NCBI GenBank assembly: GCA_025060615.1
Contig: JANXBS010000022.1
Location: 1 to 64,000, forward strand
Direction of reading: 5' to 3'
DNA length: 64,000 nt
Origin: Anaerolineae bacterium
GTDB lineage: Bacteria; Chloroflexota; Anaerolineae; DUEN01
Under the pieces are notes generated by a model that did not search any database, was not told the DNA's origin, and saw only the letters and a list, made by a program, of their open reading frames with translations. Positions within the stretch are counted from its first letter, which is position 1; each line of letters begins with the position of its first letter. Below, piece by piece: positions 56,106 through 64,000 of this stretch. The translations under genes and the position numbers were made by a program.

Positions 56106-57968
56106 CTATTCGCCCAAAGACAGGGCTTGCGTTTGTGGAACCGGGGTCGACTCTGGCATGGGCGTAGTCTCCACTGTCGGCCCCACTAAGTACACCGCAC
56201 GCCACGGCTGATAATGACTAACGAAGGTGTCGCGGCCGATCACCTTGCCCGAACCGTCCCTGATCACCCGCTTCACCGTGACGTCCATCCCCTCCGCCGG
56301 CCAGTCCACCTGCTTGCGCGCCCCAGGCGGCAGGCTGGGATCCACCTGATACACCGGTTCAGGCGCTGGACGCCGATTTTCGATGATAGGTCCCTCCATC
56401 TCCACAGTGCGATCGGGGCGCGTCCCGTACAGGCTGACCGTCAAGATACCACGTCGCAGGTCCACCTCTGGCTTAATCAACAGGAAATGCTCCGTGTCGT
56501 TGCGGAAGCGGAAGTCCACTTCGGGAGTGTAGATGGTGGCGTCCAGCCCGGGGTCTCCATACCATCGGACCACATACCCATGCGCCCACCGCTCCAGGAT
56601 CGGGAAGCCGCCGAAGAACGCAGCTCGAAAGACCGTAGTGGACACCTGACATACCCCGCCGCCAATGCCCACCGCCGTGCGGTCTCCCCAGATGATCAGC
56701 GAGTCCTCAAACCCGTTGGCGGCGGTCACATCGCCGATGGCGCGGTTGAACGAGAACTCGCCGCCCGGCGGGATCACTACGCCACGGATCTTTTCAACAG
56801 CGGTCACGATGTTCTGCACGCGCTCGGCACTGGACCCGGCAAACCGTGAGGTGCCCTGTGCAACCAGTTCTTTGATCCCCATCTCAGCGACCCTGGCCTC
56901 ATCCACGGCTGGCGGGATGACGCGGATGGGCAACTCCTGCGTCCGGCCCCCGCTGCTAGCCGCTTGCTGGATGCGCCGGACTGCCTCGGCCACATCCAGC
57001 TCGCGGCCGGTCTGACTGGGCACCAGCGTGGTAAACGTGCCCGTCTCCGGATCGAAGTCGAGGCGTGCATCTCGCGGCTCGATGGCGATGGCCTTCGCCC
57101 ACTGCTCCACCCTAGCTGTCAGAGCCACCTCATCCAGCACGGGCACGACGGTTAGCCTCCCATTCGCCTCCGATCGCCTTTCCAGGCGCATCATCTGCGC
57201 CAGCATGACCGGATCCAGCGCGAAGGCAAGAGAACCATCAGGGCTTACCAGAGTGATCGGCCCAGCCAAGAGGCGCTGGATCGCATCCCGTGCCGTGATC
57301 AGATCAGAGATGACAGGTGGGCGTTCTCGCAGAACCGCGTCTACCACCCCATCATGCCCTTGGCTCAGGCGCTCTAGGATCACAGCCAAGGTCGCTGTGA
57401 CGTCTATCTCTCGCCCTGGTTGACCGGAGACGATCACTGGATGTGTTCCTTGGAACTCCAGATGAGCCTCACGCGCTGGCCGATAGAGCTCTTGGGCCCA
57501 TCGCTCCAGCACGAAACGGACCTGCCGTTCGTCATAGGTTACCACCGGAGAAACAGCAAATCCCGCATAAAGCGTTTGTAAATGAACGCGCAGGTTTTCG
57601 AGAAAGGACCCATCGCGGCCCACACGATAGGCTGCGGCCACTGTGGCACGGACGTCCAGATGGGCGCCCACATCCTCGGGGCGGAGAGAGAGGTGTCGGC
57701 CATCGGCGCGCAACACGATGGCGGGGATGGGATAAGGGTCGAGCACGGCCGCCAGCATCGCCTCGGCTTCGGCAGGGGTCTTGCCGCCCAGCGGAATGCC
57801 AACGACGGCCACACCGGGGTAAATCCGCTCGGCATAGGAGAACTCAAACGCCGCCAATGCAACAGCCATCACCAGCAGAAGGAGGCAGAGCGATATAAAT
57901 AGCCCTAGCCAAAGATTGCGCAAGCGCACAGCCGTATGCGAGCGAGAGATGCTGGTGGCTTGGGTCAT
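56106..57968 (-). CDS. VanW-family protein with peptidoglycan-binding-like and G5-like domains
   Basis: The 620-residue protein has one N-terminal transmembrane helix (about 17-43), then a long extracytoplasmic part. Two repeats of the YoaR/PG_binding_4 type come first (GREIDVTATLAVILERL; GRELDVAEAVRRIQQAA). The VanW domain follows (VVIPPGGEFSFNRAIGDVTAANGFED; GGGVCQVSTTVFRAAFFGG). The C-terminal beta region (KQVDWPAEGMDVTVKRVIRD) resembles a G5 domain. VanW proteins occur in glycopeptide-resistance loci and widely in cell-wall contexts; their activity is unknown. It is convergent with the glucosidase and 51 bases after the DUF6379-like gene. Confidence 0.88.
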   Translation of the reverse strand: MTQATSISRSHTAVRLRNLWLGLFISLCLLLLVMAVALAAFEFSYAERIYPGVAVVGIPLGGKTPAEAEAMLAAVLDPYPIPAIVLRADGRHLSLRPEDVGAHLDVRATVAAAYRVGRDGSFLENLRVHLQTLYAGFAVSPVVTYDERQVRFVLERWAQELYRPAREAHLEFQGTHPVIVSGQPGREIDVTATLAVILERLSQGHDGVVDAVLRERPPVISDLITARDAIQRLLAGPITLVSPDGSLAFALDPVMLAQMMRLERRSEANGRLTVVPVLDEVALTARVEQWAKAIAIEPRDARLDFDPETGTFTTLVPSQTGRELDVAEAVRRIQQAASSGGRTQELPIRVIPPAVDEARVAEMGIKELVAQGTSRFAGSSAERVQNIVTAVEKIRGVVIPPGGEFSFNRAIGDVTAANGFEDSLIIWGDRTAVGIGGGVCQVSTTVFRAAFFGGFPILERWAHGYVVRWYGDPGLDATIYTPEVDFRFRNDTEHFLLIKPEVDLRRGILTVSLYGTRPDRTVEMEGPIIENRRPAPEPVYQVDPSLPPGARKQVDWPAEGMDVTVKRVIRDGSGKVIGRDTFVSHYQPWRAVYLVGPTVETTPMPESTPVPQTQALSLGE

Positions 57969-58019
57969 AAGCCTCTCTAACAGAGCGGTCTCATGGAGGC
58001 TTCCGTGCCGATCGGCTCC

Positions 58020-58385
58020 TTAGCTGACAGTGACCTTGATCGGGATGGAAACCACTCCGGCCTCCCAGGTGTTCACACGGACGTTCAATTGATGCTCGCC
58101 AGCCTCGATCCTTCTCCCAGCCACTTTCACCGTCATGGTGCTGCCCACTGGGAAGTGCAATGGGGCGCTAGGCGTGATCTCCGTCGCCGGCCGCGCCTTC
58201 TGGCCAGCCACCACAGTGATCTGATCCAGCGGCAGAGCCTGGCCGTCCAATTCCACAGCCATTAGCCGGGTCAGCGTCCCCGAATCCACCACATTCTTCA
58301 TGGTGAACTCGAATCCCTCTTCCGTGTTTTTCAGGCTATCCTTCACGAAGATCCGTTCCAGGAGATAGCTGGGAATCGAAAACAT
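58020..58385 (-). CDS. Small beta-rich protein resembling DUF6379
   Basis: The 121-residue protein begins MFSIPSYLLERIFVKDSLKN and continues GFEFTMKNVVDSGTLTRL, VELDGQALPLDQITV, LHFPVGSTMTVKV and AGEHQLNVRV. This pattern resembles DUF6379, the family of C-glycoside deglycosidase beta subunits. No partner alpha subunit is visible in the window. GGAGG lies eight bases before the ATG at 58385. It is upstream of vanW on the same strand and has its own promoter. The family call is from memory of the pattern and moderate. Confidence 0.55.
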   Translation of the reverse strand: MFSIPSYLLERIFVKDSLKNTEEGFEFTMKNVVDSGTLTRLMAVELDGQALPLDQITVVAGQKARPATEITPSAPLHFPVGSTMTVKVAGRRIEAGEHQLNVRVNTWEAGVVSIPIKVTVS

Positions 58386-58451
58386 AAGGCATCCTCCTGT
58401 GGACATGATGTATAATGGTGAAGTCGCTCCAGTCGTTTCGGACCTAACGGC

Positions 58452-58480
58452 AGTATAACATGACCAGAAGGGACAGTCAA
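58452..58480 (-). promoter_or_regulatory. Promoter of the DUF6379-vanW pair
   Basis: Minus strand: TTGACT (58480-58475), a 17-base spacer and TATACT (58457-58452). It lies in the divergent gap with murE and gives a leader of about 60 bases. A plus-strand TATAAT is at 58411-58416, but no matching -35 for murE was found. Confidence 0.7.
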
Positions 58481-58507
58481 CGGCCATTGACGAGGCGAGG
58501 TGTTACT

Positions 58508-60019
58508 ATGCGTCTGCAGGAGTTGATATCTGAGCTTTCAGGCATTTGCCTCACAGGGGACGGCGAGGTTGAGGTCACCGGCCTGGCTTACGATTCGCGC
58601 CGGGTGCAGCCAGGCGATCTATTCGTAGCAGTACGAGGCTTTCATGTGGATGGACACATGTTCATCCCCGACGCGATACACCGCGGTGCGGCCGCGATCG
58701 TGGCCGAAATGCCCCCTGCTCCTAACATGCGAATGCCTTGGGTACAAGTGCCCGACTCGCGGGCAGCATTAGCTCGGCTGGCCGCGACGTTCTATGGCCA
58801 TCCCGCCCGCCGCCTGCGCGTCGTCGGCGTCACTGGAACAGACGGCAAGACCACCACAACCACGATGATCAGTGCGGTGTTGGAAGCCGCGGGCCATCGC
58901 ACCGGATACATGACGACTGTCTCCTTCAAGGTGGGTGAACGGGTGTGGGATAACGATACCCGTCAGTCCACGCCCGAGGCGCCGGAAGTTCAAGCCATGC
59001 TGGCCGATATGGTGGCCGCCGGCTGCGACTACGCCGTGATCGAGAGCACTTCGCATGGCCTGGCGCTGCACAGGCTCGACGGCTGCGAATACGACGTGGC
59101 AGTGCTTACCAACGTCACCCATGAACATCTGGACTTCCACGGCACGGTCGAGGCATATCGCCTGGCCAAGGCGCGCCTATTCGAGATGCTAGGCGAGTCG
59201 GTGGACAAGGGAATCCGCAAGGTAGCCGTTGTCAACCTGGATGATCCTAATGCCGATCTCTTCATCGCCCGCGCGCCGGATCAGATCATCACCTACGCGA
59301 TTCACCACCCATCGGCGATGGTGCGAGCGCGCAACGTGACCGCGTCACCGTCCGGCCTGGCCTTTACAGCCGACACGCCGTGGGGCTCGACCGACATCGC
59401 GCTCTCGTTAGTAGGGGATTTCAATGTGAGTAACGCACTGGCCGCGTTGGCGGTCGGGCTTTCCCAGGGCGTGTCCCTTGCGAGATGCCGGGACGCGCTG
59501 GCCGGCTTTCGCAGCGTACGCGGCCGTATGGAAGTGGTGGACTGCGGCCAGCCGTTCACGGTGATCGTGGACTACGCGCACACGCCCGAGGCCTTTGATA
59601 AGGTGATGAAGATCGTCCGCCCGCTGACGAAGGGGCATCTGATCGCCGTGTTCGGCAGCGCTGGTGAACGCGACCGTCAGAAGCGCCCGCTCCAAGGTGA
59701 AATCGCTGGGCGCTATTGCGATTTCCTCGTGCTGACCGACGAGGATCCGCGCCTGGAAGATCGCTGGGCTATCCTAGACGAGATTGCGGCGGGCGTGGAG
59801 CGGGCTGGCAAACGCGAAGGCGATGGATACGTGAAAATCGCTGACCGTGCCGAAGCCATCCTCGCCGCGCTGCGGCGGGCCGGCCCAGGGGACACGGTGC
59901 TGCTCTTAGGCAAGGGGCATGAGAGAAGCATTATCTATGCTACCGAGAAACGGCCCTGGGACGAGCGAGCTGCTGCCGTGGCCGCATTACGGGAGCTGGG
60001 ATATGGAAGCCCACGTTAA
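58508..60019 (+). CDS. murE: UDP-N-acetylmuramyl-tripeptide synthetase (MurE)
   Basis: MurE adds the third, usually diamino, residue of the peptidoglycan stem. The 503-residue protein has LAYDSRRVQPGDLFVAV, the ATP loop GVTGTDGKTTTTTMI, the ESTSHGLALHRL motif, TNVTHEHLDFHGT and FGSAGERDRQKRP. The amino acid recognition motif reads DEDPR where diaminopimelate enzymes have DNPR, so the third residue is uncertain. The ATG at 58508 follows GAGGTG. It stands alone, outside the dcw operon at 16-34 kb that lacks it. Its end overlaps folC by 33 bases. Confidence 0.94.
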   Translation: MRLQELISELSGICLTGDGEVEVTGLAYDSRRVQPGDLFVAVRGFHVDGHMFIPDAIHRGAAAIVAEMPPAPNMRMPWVQVPDSRAALARLAATFYGHPARRLRVVGVTGTDGKTTTTTMISAVLEAAGHRTGYMTTVSFKVGERVWDNDTRQSTPEAPEVQAMLADMVAAGCDYAVIESTSHGLALHRLDGCEYDVAVLTNVTHEHLDFHGTVEAYRLAKARLFEMLGESVDKGIRKVAVVNLDDPNADLFIARAPDQIITYAIHHPSAMVRARNVTASPSGLAFTADTPWGSTDIALSLVGDFNVSNALAALAVGLSQGVSLARCRDALAGFRSVRGRMEVVDCGQPFTVIVDYAHTPEAFDKVMKIVRPLTKGHLIAVFGSAGERDRQKRPLQGEIAGRYCDFLVLTDEDPRLEDRWAILDEIAAGVERAGKREGDGYVKIADRAEAILAALRRAGPGDTVLLLGKGHERSIIYATEKRPWDERAAAVAALRELGYGSPR

Positions 60020-61366
60020 GGCCTCTTCCTCAGGCCAGGCCCCCCCTTGCGCTTCCGCCCAGGCTTCTCGCGCCTCAGCCACTATAGAGAGCGAACCGGT
60101 CAGACACACAGGATCGCCAAGGGCTAGCGCCTCCGCTAGCGCGACCGGCACATTTGGTACCACCCGTGTGGGGACTCCTGTCTGTCGAGCGATCTGTGCC
60201 AATAGCTCCGGGTCGGTCGCGCGTATGGATCGCGAACGGGTCATGATCAGCTCGGCCGCCATGGGGGCCAGCCCGCGCAAGATCGCTGCATGATCCTTGT
60301 CGGACAGCGTCCCCACGACAAAGGTCCAGCGTTGTCCAGGGAACCACTCGCTCAGGGTCTCAGCCAGCCGACGCGCCGAATCGCCATTGTGCGCTCCATC
60401 TACGATGACAAGTGGGCTCAGCGATAGGATTTCAGCGCGGCCAGGCCACCGGGCCTGGGCCAGGCCTTGTCGCAAAGCCATTAAGGAGACATGAAACCTG
60501 GCGGAAGGCAACTGTGCCATAGCTGCCAGAGCACACATTGCGTTGACGACCTGATGCCGGCCTAGCAACGGCAGATCGAAGAGCCAAACACCGCAGGAAC
60601 TCTTGTCTTCCATCTGAACGGGAAGCAACACCTCAAAGCTCTGGCCATCAGGCCGGATCGGGCCGAGGCGAAACCGCCAATCCTCACCCACGCGGATGAG
60701 CGGCGCCATGCGCTCAGCGCTGACGCGCTCGATTACAGCCATCGCCTCGGGATCCTGTGGCGCAGAGACGACGGGCACGCCCGGCTTGATGATCCCCGCC
60801 TTTTCGAACGCGATCTGCGACAGCGTATCTCCCAACCAAGCGGTGTGCTCGTAGCTCAGGGAGGTGATCACGCTCACCAGGGGTGTGATGACGTTAGTTG
60901 CGTCCAATCGACCACCCAGCCCGACCTCAATCACAGCAATGTCCACGGCGCGCTGTGCGAAGTACAGAAATGCCAGCGCAGTGACCACCTCGAACCAAGT
61001 GATGCCGGCCACCGCTTCGGCATGCGGCGCGACCTCCTCCACCAGGCCGACGAGTTCTTGCGGGCTAATCAGCTCGCCATCTACGCGGATGCGCTCGCGA
61101 AACGTATGCAGATGCGGCGATGTGTAAAGCCCGGTGCGATAGCCCGCAGCGCGCAACGCGGATTCGATCATCACCGCAGTGGACCCTTTGCCTTTCGAAC
61201 CGGCGATGTGAACCGTGGGATATGCCCGGTGGGGGTGGCCTAGGCGTGCCAGCAGCTCATGCACGCGGCTTAAGTTGAAGACCTCATCTGTATATCGAAC
61301 CGGGCGGTTGAGCTCGTAGTTCGCATATCGGTCCAAATATACCAGAGCCTCTCGGTAAGTGAGCAT
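59987..61366 (-). CDS. folC: Folylpolyglutamate synthase / dihydrofolate synthase
   Basis: FolC adds glutamates to folates and often makes dihydrofolate. The 459-residue Mur-ligase relative has the P-loop HIAGSKGKGSTAVMI, SPHLHTFRERIRVDG, EVGLGGRLDATNV, SYEHTAWLGDTL, FEKAGIIKPGVP and VDGAHNGDSARRL. GGGGAG precedes the ATG at 61366. The last 33 bases overlap the convergent murE. Folate polyglutamates are the natural substrates of MetH encoded in the same window. Confidence 0.94.
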   Translation of the reverse strand: MLTYREALVYLDRYANYELNRPVRYTDEVFNLSRVHELLARLGHPHRAYPTVHIAGSKGKGSTAVMIESALRAAGYRTGLYTSPHLHTFRERIRVDGELISPQELVGLVEEVAPHAEAVAGITWFEVVTALAFLYFAQRAVDIAVIEVGLGGRLDATNVITPLVSVITSLSYEHTAWLGDTLSQIAFEKAGIIKPGVPVVSAPQDPEAMAVIERVSAERMAPLIRVGEDWRFRLGPIRPDGQSFEVLLPVQMEDKSSCGVWLFDLPLLGRHQVVNAMCALAAMAQLPSARFHVSLMALRQGLAQARWPGRAEILSLSPLVIVDGAHNGDSARRLAETLSEWFPGQRWTFVVGTLSDKDHAAILRGLAPMAAELIMTRSRSIRATDPELLAQIARQTGVPTRVVPNVPVALAEALALGDPVCLTGSLSIVAEAREAWAEAQGGAWPEEEALTWASISQLP

Positions 61367-61582
61367 AGCAACTCCCCTTTAGCAGTCTGTAACCGCAGGC
61401 GGTAGCCCTGCACTTAATCGTAGTCTTTCGGGAAAGCATCTTCGCACTGGATCCCAGGGGAGGCGCAGAGGAGCAGGCCTCCTTTAGAACTCGCCGCTTT
61501 TTCCACCACGCCTAAATGCAATGGTATGCCATAGGCTACTACCAGGTATAAAAGTCTCCCTTGGGATTTCTTGGGATAACCC

Positions 61583-61611
61583 TTGACTAGAACGCTTGTT
61601 CGTGGTATACT
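61583..61611 (+). promoter_or_regulatory. lexA promoter with embedded LexA (SOS) box
   Basis: TTGACT (61583-61588), a 17-base spacer and TATACT (61606-61611). The spacer contains GAACGCTTGTTC (61590-61601), a perfect match to the Gram-positive-type GAAC-N4-GTTC LexA box, so lexA should be autorepressed. The rest of the 279-base gap back to folC shows only a weak GGAGGC/GCCTCC hairpin (61459-61482). Confidence 0.85.
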
Positions 61612-61645
61612 GACATAGAACAAATTTTCCAGACGGGAGGGCCTT

Positions 61646-62284
61646 ATGACCTTATCATCACGTCAACAGAAAATCCTCGAGTTTATTGAGGGCTATCTGG
61701 CGGAGCATCATTTCCCGCCGACAATCCGAGAGATCGGCGCAGCAGTGGGCATCTCCTCCACGTCGGTGGTCAATTATAACCTGAAAAAGCTGGAAGAGGG
61801 CGGCTACATCAACCGCAATCCCGACGTCTCCCGGGGGATTCGCATTCTGAAGCCAACGCGCTTGCTAGCCGTCCAACCTGGGCAATCGACAACGATCCGG
61901 CTGCTAGGTCGCATCGCTGCCGGCGAGCCGATCCCTGTGCCCGATCAAAATCCCTTCGGCGGCGAGGCGATCGAACTCGCCGACCTCCTCGTCTCCGACG
62001 TTGAGAACGTGTACGCCCTTGAAGTGCAGGGCGATTCTATGATCGATGCTTTGGTGGCCGACGGCGATCTGGTCATCCTCCGCTATCAGCAGACCGCGCA
62101 CAACGGTGATATGGTCGCAGCGTGGCTTAAGGATCGAGAGGAAACTACCCTCAAGTATTTTTACCTGGAAGGAGACCGAGTCCGGCTGCAGCCCGCTAAC
62201 CCCAACTATCAGCCTATTTACGTTCCTCCACAGCAAGTGGAGATCCAGGGGAAGGTCATCGCCATAGTACGACGGCTCGCGTGA
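61646..62284 (+). CDS. lexA: SOS repressor LexA
   Basis: LexA represses DNA-damage genes and cleaves itself when RecA filaments form. The 212-residue protein has an N-terminal winged helix (SSRQQKILEFIEGYLAEHHF; PTIREIGAAVGISSTSVV), the cleavage site Ala92-Gly93 in GRIAAGEPIP, catalytic Ser131 in GDSMIDAL and Lys170 in TTLKYFY. GGGAGG precedes the ATG. An SOS box sits in its promoter. Confidence 0.97.
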   Translation: MTLSSRQQKILEFIEGYLAEHHFPPTIREIGAAVGISSTSVVNYNLKKLEEGGYINRNPDVSRGIRILKPTRLLAVQPGQSTTIRLLGRIAAGEPIPVPDQNPFGGEAIELADLLVSDVENVYALEVQGDSMIDALVADGDLVILRYQQTAHNGDMVAAWLKDREETTLKYFYLEGDRVRLQPANPNYQPIYVPPQQVEIQGKVIAIVRRLA

Positions 62285-62395
62285 AGCTTGACCTCGGCGC
62301 AGATGGGCTGAAACTGGCATATGATCTCCTACAACGTGGGCCTCAGCTTGCAGCCAGCCTATTCCACCTGAAGTGATCCACCGTTACAGCTCACG

Positions 62396-64000
62396 CTATA
62401 ATCGCACACGTCGTAGGCGCAGGCTATTGGTGACGACGGTCACGCTGCTGAAAGCCATGGCGAAAGCGGCCAACACCGGGTGTAACGCCCGCAACATCGT
62501 TGGCAGTGAGGTGAACGGATACAGCACGCCGGCCGCCACCGGGATCAGGATGACATTGTAGAAAAAAGCCCAGAACAGGTTTTGCTTGATGGTGCGCATC
62601 GTCGCCCGGCTTAAGGCGATGGCCTGGGGCACCGCGCGCAGGTCCCCACGTATGAGAGTGACATCGGCCGTCTCCATGGCTACATCGGTGCCTGTGCCGA
62701 TGGCGATGCCCACGTCGGCCTGGGCTAGCGCCGGCGCATCGTTTATGCCATCACCGACCATCGCCACCAGCCCGACCCCTTCAGCTTGTAACCTCTGAAT
62801 CGCCTCAGCCTTCTCACCTGGCAACACCTCAGCCAGCACGCGATCAATCCCCACCTCGCGCGCGATGGCCTCCGCCGTGATTCGGTTATCGCCGGTCAAC
62901 ATCACCACCTGCAGTCCCAGCCGATGCAGCTCAGCGACTGCTTCCCTAGAGCCGGGCTTGATAGTATCGGCCATGGCGATCAAACCGATCGCCTCGCCAT
63001 TCACCGCCACCCACATGGCCGTTTTGGCCGCCGCCTGCAGGCGCTGCGCCTCCTCCTCTAGGCCGTTGAGGTGCACGGATCGGGCATTCATCAGCCTGAG
63101 GCTGCCCACCGCTACCTCGTTGCCACGCACCCAGGCGACCACCCCCTGCCCGGCCACCGCCTCAAATCGCTCCGGCTCGGCCGGTGATAGCCCATGCGCC
63201 TGAGCCGCCTGCACGATGGCCTCACCCAGCGGGTGCTCACTCCCTCGCTCTGCCGAAGCAGCCCACCAGAGAACTGCAAATTGCGGATGGCGGATGGCGA
63301 ATTGAGCAGAAGTGAAATCCGGAGCCCGAAATCCGAAATGCGAAACCGCTACATCCGTGACCTCGGGCTTGCCCTTGGTGATCGTCCCCGTCTTATCGAA
63401 CACGACTATTCGGACGGAGTGGGCGCGCTCCAGGGCAGCGCTGTCCTTGAAGAGGATGCCGTATTCGGCTCCCTTGCCGGTGCCGACCATGATCGCGGTG
63501 GGCGTGGCCAACCCCAGCGCGCAAGGACAGGCGATCACCAGCACGGCCACCATGCGGATCATCGCAGGCGTGAAGCCGGCATCGAGCACGAGCCACCAGA
63601 CCAGCAACGTGGCAACGGCGATGGCGATCACCACCGGCACAAAAACTCCTGACACCTGATCGGCTAGGCGTTGGATGGGAGCTTTGCTCCCCTGCGCCTC
63701 TTGCACCAATCGGATGATCTGGGCCAATGCCGTTTCCGCGCCCACCCGGGTCGCCTCGACCTTAAGCATCCCTTGCCGATTTAACGTCGCGCCGATGACC
63801 GGGTCGCCCGGCTTCTTGTCCACTGGCAGGCTCTCGCCGGTGAGCATGCTCTCGTCCACGGCTGAATGGCCTTCGATGACGATGCCATCCACCGGGATCT
63901 TCTCGCCTGGCCGCACGAGGACGATATCGCCTACCGCCACCTGCTCAACGGGGACATCTGCCTCGACGCCGTCTCGTACCACACGAGCGGTCTTGGCCCG
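62396..64000 (-). CDS. copA: Copper-translocating P1B-type ATPase, N-terminal part outside window
   Basis: The frame is open to the right edge, so the metal-binding N-terminus and first helices are missing. The visible part has the actuator motif [13 protein letters not shown], the CPC of [15 protein letters not shown] (the Cu(I) signature), the phosphorylated Asp in [40 protein letters not shown] and [17 protein letters not shown]. The last two helices carry YN and MAFSSVTVV, again the Cu(I) type. Between DKTGT and SEHPLG lies an extra segment of about 23 residues encoded by repeat-like DNA. Confidence 0.93.
   Translation of the reverse strand, partial: RAKTARVVRDGVEADVPVEQVAVGDIVLVRPGEKIPVDGIVIEGHSAVDESMLTGESLPVDKKPGDPVIGATLNRQGMLKVEATRVGAETALAQIIRLVQEAQGSKAPIQRLADQVSGVFVPVVIAIAVATLLVWWLVLDAGFTPAMIRMVAVLVIACPCALGLATPTAIMVGTGKGAEYGILFKDSAALERAHSVRIVVFDKTGTITKGKPEVTDVAVSHFGFRAPDFTSAQFAIRHPQFAVLWWAASAERGSEHPLGEAIVQAAQAHGLSPAEPERFEAVAGQGVVAWVRGNEVAVGSLRLMNARSVHLNGLEEEAQRLQAAAKTAMWVAVNGEAIGLIAMADTIKPGSREAVAELHRLGLQVVMLTGDNRITAEAIAREVGIDRVLAEVLPGEKAEAIQRLQAEGVGLVAMVGDGINDAPALAQADVGIAIGTGTDVAMETADVTLIRGDLRAVPQAIALSRATMRTIKQNLFWAFFYNVILIPVAAGVLYPFTSLPTMLRALHPVLAAFAMAFSSVTVVTNSLRLRRVRL
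63275..63343. repeat. In-frame low-complexity insertion in the copper ATPase
   Basis: The plus strand holds short tandem units: GCGGATGG repeated near 63283-63298 and CGAAATCCG / CGAAATGCG near 63327-63345. They encode [19 protein letters not shown] and adjacent residues between the phosphorylation motif and SEHPLG, where most homologues have a short loop. The local base usage is more AT-rich than the flanking gene. Confidence 0.6.

Noticed and set aside
61414-61623. 69-codon minus-strand frame upstream of lexA
   Set aside because: It overlaps the lexA promoter and SOS box, has no ribosome binding site and shows no recognisable motif.

Overview
The window is a 64 kb, GC-rich, gene-dense bacterial chromosome segment. 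It carries no tRNA, rRNA, CRISPR array or transposase gene that I can see; the only mobile elements are two inteins. The gene set fits a member of the Chloroflexota (Anaerolineae-like). The supporting features are a proline/threonine-linked secreted lamin-tail protein, a B12-dependent class II ribonucleotide reductase, a complete dcw cluster with extra CvpA-like genes, an F420/FMN (PPOX) family protein, VanW, a MetH with repeat-derived linkers and a Bacillus-type LexA box. The phylum is an inference from content and style, not from a marker search.

Layout. 1-3.7 kb: a truncated secreted lamin-tail/OB-fold protein, small genes, DegV and a broken nagB. 3.8-10.5 kb: a protein-quality and redox block with Lon, FmdB-type zinc ribbon, a degenerate receiver domain, a CDP-alcohol phosphatidyltransferase, two Hsp20 genes, a double thioredoxin and a DUF2905 membrane protein. 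10.5-16.2 kb (minus strand): nrdR-nrdJ, with two LAGLIDADG inteins in nrdJ and tandem NrdR boxes on the nrdR promoter. 16.5-34.3 kb (minus strand): one long dcw operon, mraZ-rsmH-ftsL-ftsI-murF-mraY-murD-ftsW-murG-cvpA-cvpA-murC-murB-ddl-ftsQ-ftsA-ftsZ. It starts at a clear sigma-70 promoter with MraZ boxes and ends at a hairpin. murE is missing from it and lies alone at 58.5 kb. 34.5-41.9 kb: a PPOX protein, tandem malQ genes, an M1-type lipoprotein peptidase, ResB and uridine kinase. 41.9-45.7 kb: the succinate dehydrogenase operon sdhCDAB behind a long structured leader. 45.7-50.1 kb: a csp-RRM operon with a terminator hairpin in its leader, divergent from metH. 50.2-58.4 kb: an M20 amidohydrolase, a small beta-sandwich protein, a LysE-type exporter, an alpha/beta hydrolase, a GH31 alpha-glucosidase, VanW and a DUF6379-like protein. 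58.5-64 kb: murE, folC, an autoregulated lexA, and a copper P1B-ATPase cut by the window end.

How the genes work together. The dcw operon supplies nearly all the lipid II pathway and the divisome. Its tightly overlapping start and stop codons (ATGA, GTGA, TGATG) suggest translational coupling. Deoxynucleotide synthesis is under NrdR control. LexA provides the DNA-damage response. Lon, Hsp20 and the thioredoxins form a stress block. SdhCDAB links the TCA cycle to quinones, and MalQ with GH31 handles alpha-glucans.

The most unusual signals are these. A dispersed GTAGAGACG palindrome supplies the stop codons of hsp20 and ftsA. Repeat-like sequence has been captured in frame inside metH and the copper ATPase. 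The two nrdJ inteins include one inserted immediately before the catalytic cysteine. Tandem CvpA paralogues sit inside the dcw cluster. The cold-shock operon appears to be attenuated. The sdh leader appears to be structured.
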